Positions 1 to 5,264 of a stretch of 5,264 nt of DNA are shown in pieces. The stretch is from Flammeovirgaceae bacterium (GTDB lineage: Bacteria > Bacteroidota > Bacteroidia > Cytophagales > Cyclobacteriaceae): assembly GCA_022616575.1 (NCBI GenBank), contig JAKEEN010000152.1, positions 1 through 5,264 of the forward strand, given 5' to 3'. Positions within the stretch are counted from its first letter, which is position 1, and each line of letters opens with the position of its first letter. The notes under the pieces were generated by a model. It was not told where the DNA came from. It was given only the letters and a program-made list of their open reading frames with translations, and did not search any database. The position numbers and the translations under genes were made by a program.

Positions 1-497
1 GCCTGCCCTTCCTATTAATGGAACGCTTCCATTTTCATTTTGACAGCAGCCCGTTGATGCTCACGTTATCCCTTAGTTATTGTGTAGTTCATTTCCTCAT
101 CAATTCATATATACTCTACCAGGCAGCATTTACGGTAAGGCTTCAAAACATGGAAATCCAAAAACAACGCATGGAGATTATGGGGAAATCAGAAGAATTA
201 AAGATGCTGAATGATTCCTTACAAAATATGAATGCTGATTTAGAGGTGAAGGTTCAAAACAGAACACGGGAAATAGAAGTAAAGAATAAAAAATTAGAAG
301 AGTATACGTTTATAAACGCACATCACCTTCGGGCACCGGTGGCCACCATTCTCGGACTGATTCAATTGTTTGATTACAAAGAGGCAATTGAAACGCAAGA
401 GGTGATTGATTCATTGAAGAAAGCGGCCGTTGATTTAGACCAGGCGATAAAAAGTATCAGGGCCAAGCTGGAGGCAGAGGAAGATTCGCTCAAATAA
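1..497 (+). CDS. 3' end of a membrane-bound histidine-kinase-like sensor protein (DHp only, no ATPase domain)
   Basis: The frame is open to the left edge (codons for LPFLL precede the first ATG at 18), so the true start lies outside the window. Numbering from that ATG, residues 14-38 form a hydrophobic, probably membrane-spanning segment. Residues about 41-96 are a charged coiled coil, rich in Glu, Lys, Gln and Met, of the type that links a sensor to a kinase core. Residues 96-150 match a HisKA-like dimerisation helix pair: the H-box is FINAHHLRAPV with His102 as the likely phosphoacceptor, followed by a second helix (VIDSLKKAAVDLDQAI). The protein ends at residue 159, where an ATP-binding HATPase domain of about 110 residues would normally begin. 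The residue after the phospho-His is His, not the usual Asp, Glu or Asn. From memory, ATPase-less proteins with a similar FINAHK-type box occur in Bacteroidota, so the short form may be natural and not truncated. Its signal is unknown, and nothing ties it to the sugar genes, which are convergent. Confidence 0.75.
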   Translation, partial: LPFLLMERFHFHFDSSPLMLTLSLSYCVVHFLINSYILYQAAFTVRLQNMEIQKQRMEIMGKSEELKMLNDSLQNMNADLEVKVQNRTREIEVKNKKLEEYTFINAHHLRAPVATILGLIQLFDYKEAIETQEVIDSLKKAAVDLDQAIKSIRAKLEAEEDSLK

Positions 498-567
498 ACC
501 CTTTACCAGTTGCTTAGACGCTACCCCCCTTTACACACTTTTCTGGGCAGTGTCCCTTCCAGTTTTG

Positions 568-598
568 GTTCTATGCCAACATGGGATGTGTTCTATGC
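568..598. repeat. Direct repeat GTTCTATGC, two copies 22 bp apart
   Basis: GTTCTATGC occurs at 568-576 and again at 590-598. The 22-bp offset is about two turns of B-DNA, a spacing seen for tandem protein sites, but two 9-mers alone are weak evidence. It lies downstream of both flanking genes, so a role in starting their transcription is unlikely. Confidence 0.4.
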
Positions 599-657
599 AC
601 TTCGGTTTTGTTTTGCCTCACCCCCATCAATTTGTGAAAGTAATCTTCGTGCGTGCT

Positions 658-680
658 ACCCCTCTCCCGTGGAGAGGGGT
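658..680. repeat. Perfect GC-rich hairpin (10-bp stem, 3-nt loop)
   Basis: ACCCCTCTCC (658-667) and GGAGAGGGGT (671-680) are exact inverse complements around a CGT loop. From memory, 'CCCCTCTCC...GGAGAGGGG' hairpins are common dispersed intergenic sequences in Bacteroidota genomes. No T-run follows on either strand, so a terminator role is possible but not supported by the classic signature. Confidence 0.6.
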
Positions 681-738
681 GATACCAAGACTGATTACCC
701 TTGAGCATCTGAATCTATGTTATTATTTTAAAAGGTTT

Positions 739-764
739 TTCGTGTCCTCACGTTCGGACACGAA
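739..764. repeat. Perfect inverted repeat (9-bp stem, 8-nt loop)
   Basis: TTCGTGTCC (739-747) pairs exactly with GGACACGAA (756-764) around the loop TCACGTTC. A smaller dyad, CCAAG-G-CTTGG, follows directly at 765-775. On the minus strand the hairpin is followed by AAAAACC, not by T residues, so it does not look like an intrinsic terminator for the phosphorylase operon. It may be one copy of a dispersed repeat or an mRNA 3'-end stabilising structure. Confidence 0.55.
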
Positions 765-787
765 CCAAGGCTTGGGGTCCCTTTGTC

Positions 788-870
788 TTAACTATGATTT
801 TTTTGATGGCTTTGATTACTATGATCTATTAATCATAATACATCACATCAATCACAGAAATCATAGTTTA
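788..870. repeat. Long imperfect palindrome built from 9-bp TGAT units
   Basis: The outer arms AACTATGATTT (790-800) and AAATCATAGTT (858-868) pair perfectly. In a single register with one bulge (C841), pairing continues to a 6-nt loop at 826-831. I count about 31 pairs and 5 mismatches. Each arm consists of four 9-bp units with a TGAT core: TGAT begins at 795, 804, 813 and 822 in the left arm, and its complement ATCA begins at 832, 842, 851 and 860 in the right arm. Outside the perfect arms the similarity continues imperfectly (GTCTT on the left, GCCTT in the reverse complement of the right). The right arm ends 6-8 nt from the phosphorylase stop codon. It resembles, in architecture, 9-bp-periodic intergenic repeats I recall from Bacteroidota. 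It could cap the 3' end of the operon mRNA or be a small mobile repeat. Confidence 0.65.
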
Positions 871-876
871 AGGCTA

Positions 877-3183
877 TCATAGTACCTCACTCAACAACTC
901 TGAAGGTTGTAGCTTCTTCTGCTTGCCAGCCACCACAATCGTCAGCGGCTCACCGGACTGAAGGGTAGCTTCTATTTTACCCTTGGCAATCCTCACTTTA
1001 ATAACCCGTCTCCTGAATTCCACTTTAAAGGAGTACGAATCCCATTGTGCGGGGATGAATGGATTAAAATGTAAGGTGTCATCCTTTACCCGCATTCCCC
1101 CGAATCCTTTTACTATAGCCATCCAGGTGCCTGCCATGCTTGTGATATGACAGCCGTCTTCCGTATCGTTGTTATAATCGTCAATGTCGAGGCGCGAAGT
1201 ACGAAGGTATAATTCGTACGCTTTTTCGCGATAGCCCAGTTTGGAAGCGAGAATTACGTGCACACAGGGCGAGAGTGATGATTCGTGCACCGTCATCGGC
1301 TCGTAGAAATCAAAATTCCGTTTGTGCGTTGCTTCGTCAAAATGCTCTTCAAAAAAGTAAAGTCCCTGTAACACGTCAGCCTGCTTAATAAAGCATGAGC
1401 GTAAGATGCGATCCCACGACCATTTTTGATTGATTGGCCGGTTGCCAGGGCTTAACTGGCTTACAGTAATTAATTCTTTGTCGAGGAATCCGTCTTGCTG
1501 CAGAAAAACGTTTCGTTTTTCATCTTCCGGAAAATACAAGTTGGCAATGATATCATTCCAGTGTTGTTCTTCTTCTTTCTTAAAATGCAATTGGTTAACG
1601 AGGTGAGCAAACCGTTTTTCGTCCTGATCCTTCATGTAGTGAAGTGACTCCAATGTATATGTCAGCGTCCACTTAGCCAGGTAATTGGTGTACCAATTGT
1701 TATTTACGTTATTCTCATATTCGTTAGGCCCGGTAACACCCAGGATCACATACTTCTTCTTGTCTTCTGAATAATTGACCCGCTGTGCCCAGAACCGTGA
1801 GATGGCAATCAGCACATCCAAGCCATACTCCAGCAAGTAATCCTTGTCGCCTGTGTATCGTACATAATCATAAATCGCATAGGCGATGGCACCATTGCGA
1901 TGAATTTCTTCAAACGTGATTTCCCACTCGTTGTGGCATTCCTCTCCGTTCATGGTCACCATCGGGTAGAGTGCAGCACCGTTTTTAAAACCGAGCTTCT
2001 CCGCATTTTCAATTGCCTTTTGCAAATGTTTGTAGCGATACATTAACAGGTTTCGTGGTACCCGCTGTTCGGCCGTACCTAAATAAAAGGGCAGACAATA
2101 CGCTTCCGTATCCCAATACGTGCTGCCTCCATATTTCTCCCCGGTGAATCCTTTCGGTCCGATATTGAAACGCTCATCGTCACCCGTATAGGTTTGGTGG
2201 AGTTGAAAAATATTAAACCGTATGCCTTGCTGGGCAGCTACATCCCCTTCTATAGTAATATCAGACTCAAGCCATTTGTTCGTCCACACCTGGGAATGAT
2301 TTTTTAACAATAATTCAAACCCCATCTTTTTAATACCATCAACTTTTACTTCTGCAAATTGTATCAATTGATCCTTGGGGTAGTTCAGCGATGACAGAAC
2401 GGTTGCATACTTATAAATAACAGTCTCCTTCCCTTGTTCAACAGAAAAAGTAATCTTGTGGGCAGCCCATTTTTTTCTTTGGACAGTTTCCGGTTTGAGT
2501 GTTAATGCGGTTCCATCCTGATACACAGACCAGGCAATAGCGGTACACACATGAAAAAATGTCTTGCGTGTTTCAGCCGTGATGATGACGTGTCCGGGTG
2601 TGATTTTCCTGGTTATTTCCTCCCAAAATTTCTCATCGTAATTGGCATCGCGGTTTTTCACGTCCACATCAACGGGAAACATAACTTCAATGTCGCCCGA
2701 GAAGTTGATTGGAGTAATTGCATATCGGATGGCCCCTACCTCAGCATCTGAAAGACTGCAAAACCGTTTTGAGTGGATAGTAAGCTGTCTCCCATCGTGC
2801 ATAGTAATCATACAGGAGCGTTGCAAAAAGCCTTCCTTCATGTTCAGCAAGCGGACGAACTTTTCTACTTTACATTGCGCCAGGTCAAGAGGCTCATCAT
2901 CAATGTAGATATGAATGCCAATCCAACTGGGTGCATTGAGCACTTTAGCAAAGTATTCCGGATATCCATTCTTCCACCATCCTACCCTTGTTTTGTCAGG
3001 ATAGTAAACACCGGCTATATAACTTCCCAGGTGTGTGTCTCCGGAGTATTCTTCTTCAAAATTGGCACGCTGACCCATGCGGCCGTTACCCAGGCTGAAA
3101 ATACTTTCGGTAATGCGGTTATGTTCAGGATGAAAACCCTCTTCAATAATTTGCCACTCATCACGCTTCAGATAATCTTTCAT
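877..3183 (-). CDS. Maltose phosphorylase (GH65 family)
   Basis: Predicted cytoplasmic inverting phosphorylase (EC 2.4.1.8): maltose + phosphate gives D-glucose + beta-D-glucose-1-phosphate. The product is 768 residues with no signal peptide, close to the roughly 750-residue family norm. An N-terminal beta-sandwich (about 1-270) is followed by a helical linker, an (alpha/alpha)6 catalytic barrel (about 315-690) and a small C-terminal beta domain (about 700-755). The proposed catalytic acid is Glu488 in GPNEYENNV, aligning with Glu487 of the Lactobacillus brevis enzyme. The specificity loop reads HNEWEITFE (417-425), the form found in maltose phosphorylases and not in trehalose or kojibiose phosphorylases. 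KQADV (600-604) and HESSLSPC (633-640) match conserved substrate- and phosphate-site segments. The ATG start overlaps the pgmB stop codon (ATGA), which fits translational coupling. It is the last gene of the operon; the TGA stop is followed by a long palindrome. The names malP and mapA are both used in the family, so no symbol is assigned. Confidence 0.93.
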   Translation of the reverse strand: MKDYLKRDEWQIIEEGFHPEHNRITESIFSLGNGRMGQRANFEEEYSGDTHLGSYIAGVYYPDKTRVGWWKNGYPEYFAKVLNAPSWIGIHIYIDDEPLDLAQCKVEKFVRLLNMKEGFLQRSCMITMHDGRQLTIHSKRFCSLSDAEVGAIRYAITPINFSGDIEVMFPVDVDVKNRDANYDEKFWEEITRKITPGHVIITAETRKTFFHVCTAIAWSVYQDGTALTLKPETVQRKKWAAHKITFSVEQGKETVIYKYATVLSSLNYPKDQLIQFAEVKVDGIKKMGFELLLKNHSQVWTNKWLESDITIEGDVAAQQGIRFNIFQLHQTYTGDDERFNIGPKGFTGEKYGGSTYWDTEAYCLPFYLGTAEQRVPRNLLMYRYKHLQKAIENAEKLGFKNGAALYPMVTMNGEECHNEWEITFEEIHRNGAIAYAIYDYVRYTGDKDYLLEYGLDVLIAISRFWAQRVNYSEDKKKYVILGVTGPNEYENNVNNNWYTNYLAKWTLTYTLESLHYMKDQDEKRFAHLVNQLHFKKEEEQHWNDIIANLYFPEDEKRNVFLQQDGFLDKELITVSQLSPGNRPINQKWSWDRILRSCFIKQADVLQGLYFFEEHFDEATHKRNFDFYEPMTVHESSLSPCVHVILASKLGYREKAYELYLRTSRLDIDDYNNDTEDGCHITSMAGTWMAIVKGFGGMRVKDDTLHFNPFIPAQWDSYSFKVEFRRRVIKVRIAKGKIEATLQSGEPLTIVVAGKQKKLQPSELLSEVL

Positions 3184-3848
3184 GACTTCACTGTATCAGC
3201 GTGTTGAAATAAGGATTGAATTTTTTGAAGATTAAGTCTGGATAAATCGCTAACAGCAATAAATGCTTTGTGGAGACGGTCCGGGTTGCCAATGCCAACG
3301 CATCGCATCCGGGCATGAACAGCAGCCTCCACCCCTGCTTCTGCATCTTCAAACACAAGACACTCATTGGCCGGAACGCCAGCCAGCCTGGCTGCTTTGA
3401 TAAATATTTCAGGATGGGGTTTGGAATGGGTAATCATGGTACCATCGACAATCACATCGAAGTAATCCGTTAACTGGATTTTGTTGAGAATGGTCCTGGC
3501 ATTTTTACTGCTGGATGCCAGGGCAATGGTAAAGGAGGCGGTTTTTAATTCTTCCAATAAGTTCACAGAGCCCGGTAGAATTTCCGCGGGCGTCATGTTG
3601 TTGACATACTCTAAGAACCAGGTATTCTTTTTATCAGCCAGTTCATGCTTCTTCGCCTGGTCCATTTGTTTTCCTGCAAGCCGCAAAATGATATCAAGGG
3701 AATCAATCCGGCTGACTCCTTTGAGTCGCTCATTGTCGAGCTCTGATAGTTCGAAATCAAATTCTTTGGCCAGCCGTTTCCACGCGAGGTAGTGATATTT
3801 AGCCGTGTCAACAATAACTCCGTCAAGATCAAAGATGAAGGCTTTCAT
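3180..3848 (-). CDS. pgmB: Beta-phosphoglucomutase (HAD superfamily)
   Basis: Converts beta-D-glucose-1-phosphate to glucose-6-phosphate in the cytoplasm, using the product of the adjacent maltose phosphorylase. From the ATG at 3848 it is 222 residues, almost the size of the Lactococcus lactis enzyme (221). Visible motifs are FDLDGVIVDTA with nucleophile Asp7 and acid/base Asp9, GVSRIDSL (45-52) with the substrate-binding Arg, ASSSKN (111-116), HSKPHPE with Lys143, and FEDAEAG with the Mg-binding pair Glu167/Asp168. A helical cap (about 15-90) separates the first motif from the core, as in subclass I HAD phosphomutases. A TTG five codons upstream (3863) would extend the frame, but it lies inside the amylase 3' end and adds residues the family lacks, so I chose the ATG. 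That ATG is 4 nt after the amylase stop, and the TGA stop overlaps the phosphorylase start as ATGA. Confidence 0.93.
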   Translation of the reverse strand: MKAFIFDLDGVIVDTAKYHYLAWKRLAKEFDFELSELDNERLKGVSRIDSLDIILRLAGKQMDQAKKHELADKKNTWFLEYVNNMTPAEILPGSVNLLEELKTASFTIALASSSKNARTILNKIQLTDYFDVIVDGTMITHSKPHPEIFIKAARLAGVPANECLVFEDAEAGVEAAVHARMRCVGIGNPDRLHKAFIAVSDLSRLNLQKIQSLFQHADTVKS

Positions 3849-3852
3849 AGAG

Positions 3853-5172
3853 TTATTTAACAACTGATATCTTCTGAATCATCGTCTGTTTTCCATTTGT
3901 GAACTGTCCTATATAGAAACCTGGCTGTATATTTTCTATGCTCCATGTATTATTGTCAAGTTTTAACGGTTTTAAAATTAAACCCATTGAATTCAATAAA
4001 GTCATATCGAATTCCTCCTTGTTATCAATTGTGATTTGACTATTTGCCGGGTTAGGGTAAGCAAGCCCAAATTCCACACTTGTTTCGGGTGCTGCTGATG
4101 TGATTATTGACTTTGAAATTTTTACATCGGTGAATAGTGCAAATTCGCCTGCAGGAAGTATGATCCGCATTGGAGTTTGAGTTACATTTAATTCAGTATT
4201 TCGATAATAATCGTACCAAGTCCCAGAATGAGGGAATGATATCTCAATTGTCTTTTGAGTTAAATCAAAATTCGTCACCAACTGAACATTCATCTCACTT
4301 GAATCTGAAGGGGTGGCAGTATATGGTGAGTTTTTAAGGGTGAGAGACTTGGTCAAAGTTGAGTTTCCAGAGATCGTTACATCATCCGTCAAAAAGACAT
4401 CATAGTCATTTCTGAATCTGGAGAAATCGGAAATAATATCGTACACATTATTTCTGTCACTATTTTCCTGGTATTCCCACTTTACAGGTTTAGGGTCAAG
4501 CCTACAGTTTGAATTTATTGTACCGTTGGTGCATAGATTGATACTTTGATCATATCCCAGTTCTCCAAATTGCCAAATCATTTTTGGGCCAGGTATTGAA
4601 AGAAACAAGGCGAAAGCTGACTGCATTCGGTTCAAGGCTGTACTTAGTGTTCTAACGCTGTAACTTCCGGATATAGCTCCATAGTTAATGTTTTTAAACA
4701 TTAAGCGCTCTTCATCGTGACTTTCCATATAGCCAACTACATGGGGTACGTTCCATCCGCGCGTCTCATGGTATGTCCAACTTACATCTGAGTTAGATGC
4801 AAAGCCCATCGTATTTTGATTAAACGGGTCAGTCATTTTACCCCACAGCATCATTCCCTTTCCATCGTTAGCCTTGTATTCGGCTAATTCTTTTTCTTCG
4901 TTGTTTGCTCCGAGGTGTTCAAGAATAATGTATGCATCGGGAGTATGCTCCCATATTTTGTCCGCCATTCGTTTTAGGATGGCGATGCGTGATGCATCAT
5001 GCGCAGACCATGCATTCACATCATTAGGATTATTTATTTGTGTGAATCCCTTAGATAGCTCAAATCTAAACCCATCAATTTTAAATTCATTCAACCAATA
5101 ATGATTGACTGTATCCAGGTATGTTTTTGTATATGCACTTTCGTGATTCATGTCGAAGAAGACAAATTTCAA
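3853..5172 (-). pseudogene. GH13 alpha-amylase, 5'-truncated, with T9SS sorting domain and altered nucleophile
   Basis: Starch- or maltodextrin-cleaving enzyme meant for secretion, seen here only as its C-terminal 439 codons (numbered from a TTG at 5172 that is probably not a real start). Residues 5-11 (FFDMNHE) correspond to the loop just before strand beta-4. Region II reads DGFRFELSKG (33-42), where the usual nucleophile Asp is Glu38. The acid/base Glu85 (ILEHL) and the His152-Asp153 pair (MESHDEERL) are intact. Further typical blocks follow: PGPKMIWQFGELGYD (194-208), Cys214 and Cys223, and DPKPVKWEY. A C-terminal beta domain occupies about 255-350, and a T9SS sorting domain (about 364-439) carries YPNPANSQITI and a GFYIGQF...QKISVVK end. 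Signal peptide, beta-1 to beta-3 and conserved region I are missing, because an in-frame TAG lies two codons upstream (5179-5181) and no homology is visible beyond it. The remaining frame is clean, so the break is probably recent. It heads the operon, with pgmB beginning 4 nt after its TAA. Confidence 0.82.
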
Positions 5173-5264
5173 TTGTTGCTACTTTTTTAACGGAATCGAT
5201 TGTGCACTCGATTTCGAGACTCACCTCTTAACACTTTTGGTTAACCAATAGTTGTAAGCCTCAC
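5173..5264. other. Non-amylase junction sequence, possibly the end of an inserted element
   Basis: Minus-strand reading of this stretch gives stops in all three frames and no amylase-like residues, so the amylase homology ends near 5172-5181. It holds a perfect 12-bp palindrome TTGGTTAACCAA (5237-5248), a dyad AATCGA-8 nt-TCGATT (5194-5213), and a short CTCGA-TT-TCGAG dyad (5207-5218). An inserted element ending near 5173-5180 would explain the truncated amylase, but only one side is visible, so neither terminal inverted repeats nor a target duplication can be checked. Confidence 0.4.
5221..5264 (-). CDS. Possible C-terminal tail of an unidentified gene running in from the right
   Basis: A frame open to the right edge encodes EAYNYWLTKSVKR followed by TGA at 5221-5223. 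If the junction belongs to an inserted element, this could be the end of its transposase, transcribed in the same direction as the amylase. Thirteen residues are too few to identify a family, and an open stretch this short can arise by chance. The frame is the same as the amylase frame, but the residues do not match what normally precedes the DMNHES block of these amylases. Confidence 0.22.
   Translation of the reverse strand, partial: EAYNYWLTKSVKR

Larger units (their letters stand above)
498..876. other. Non-coding gap between convergent genes, rich in inverted repeats
   Basis: This stretch separates the 3' end of the sensor gene (+) from the 3' end of the phosphorylase gene (-), so no promoter for either is expected here. 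I find no convincing gene. The open frames crossing it have unusual composition and run straight through inverted repeats. It holds a 9-bp direct repeat (568-598), a GC-rich hairpin (658-680), a second hairpin (739-764) followed by a small CCAAG-G-CTTGG dyad (765-775), and a long AT-rich palindrome (788-870). Neither compact hairpin is followed by a clear U-tract in either direction, so none is a textbook intrinsic terminator. Confidence 0.7.

Noticed and set aside
658..680. CRISPR-like repeat
   Set aside because: Only one copy exists, with no spacers or regular array; it is an isolated hairpin.
510..704. A 64-codon plus-strand open frame just after the sensor gene
   Set aside because: It is rich in Pro, Ser and Cys, has no domain or ribosome-site support, and overlaps the other spurious frame. 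It does not continue the sensor protein, because no ATPase motifs appear in it.
550..882. A 110-codon plus-strand open frame from a GTG in the intergenic gap
   Set aside because: It runs through all the hairpins and into the phosphorylase stop region, has odd composition (RATPLPWRGV comes from the GC-rich hairpin itself), and has no recognisable domain. It is best explained as a chance frame over repeats.
2551..3207. Plus-strand open frames opposite the phosphorylase gene
   Set aside because: They are antisense shadows of a strongly conserved GH65 coding sequence and encode nothing recognisable.
3270..3832. Open frames overlapping pgmB on both strands
   Set aside because: The pgmB frame carries all HAD catalytic motifs; the others are shadows without motifs.
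3849..3863. TTG start for pgmB giving five extra residues (MLNNS)
   Set aside because: It lies within the amylase 3' end, and the family normally begins at M(F)KAxxFDLDG, which the ATG at 3848 gives exactly.
4874..5101. A 75-codon plus-strand open frame opposite the amylase fragment
   Set aside because: It is an antisense shadow of GH13 coding sequence between region II and region III.
5159..5180. Bacteroidota-type promoter (TAnnTTTG) at GAAATTTG near the amylase break
   Set aside because: It matches the -7 consensus except for one base, but I see no TTTG-type -33 box at the proper distance, and the sequence appears to be amylase coding DNA.

Overview
The window looks like chromosomal DNA from a member of the Bacteroidota (Cytophagia-like is my guess). 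Three things point there. An alpha-amylase ends in a C-terminal type IX secretion (T9SS, Por-type) sorting domain. A sensor protein carries the 'FINAHxLRAPV' style H-box that I associate with this phylum. The maltose phosphorylase / beta-phosphoglucomutase / amylase gene set is typical of starch and malto-oligosaccharide loci in the group.

Layout, left to right. Positions 1-497 (+) hold the 3' end of a membrane-anchored, coiled-coil, histidine-kinase-like protein that stops directly after its DHp (HisKA-like) helices, with no ATPase domain. Positions 498-876 are a non-coding gap between convergent genes. It contains a 9-bp direct repeat, two compact perfect hairpins, and a long 9-bp-periodic AT-rich palindrome (788-870). 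Positions 877-5172 carry three minus-strand genes packed as an operon in the order amylase > pgmB > maltose phosphorylase. The gap between the first two is 4 nt; the last two overlap by ATGA. Positions 5173-5264 hold no amylase coding sequence. They appear to be foreign DNA or a rearranged junction that cuts off the amylase.

How the genes work together: the amylase would normally digest starch or maltodextrin outside the cell. Maltose phosphorylase (cytoplasmic, GH65) splits maltose with phosphate into glucose and beta-glucose-1-phosphate. Beta-phosphoglucomutase converts the latter to glucose-6-phosphate for glycolysis, saving one ATP per maltose.

The notable point is that the amylase is doubly compromised. 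Its N-terminal part (signal peptide and the first three beta/alpha units with conserved region I) is absent, and the GH13 nucleophile Asp is replaced by Glu. The two cytoplasmic genes downstream look intact. I see no complete new system here. The least explained structure is the 9-bp-periodic palindrome just after the phosphorylase stop codon.
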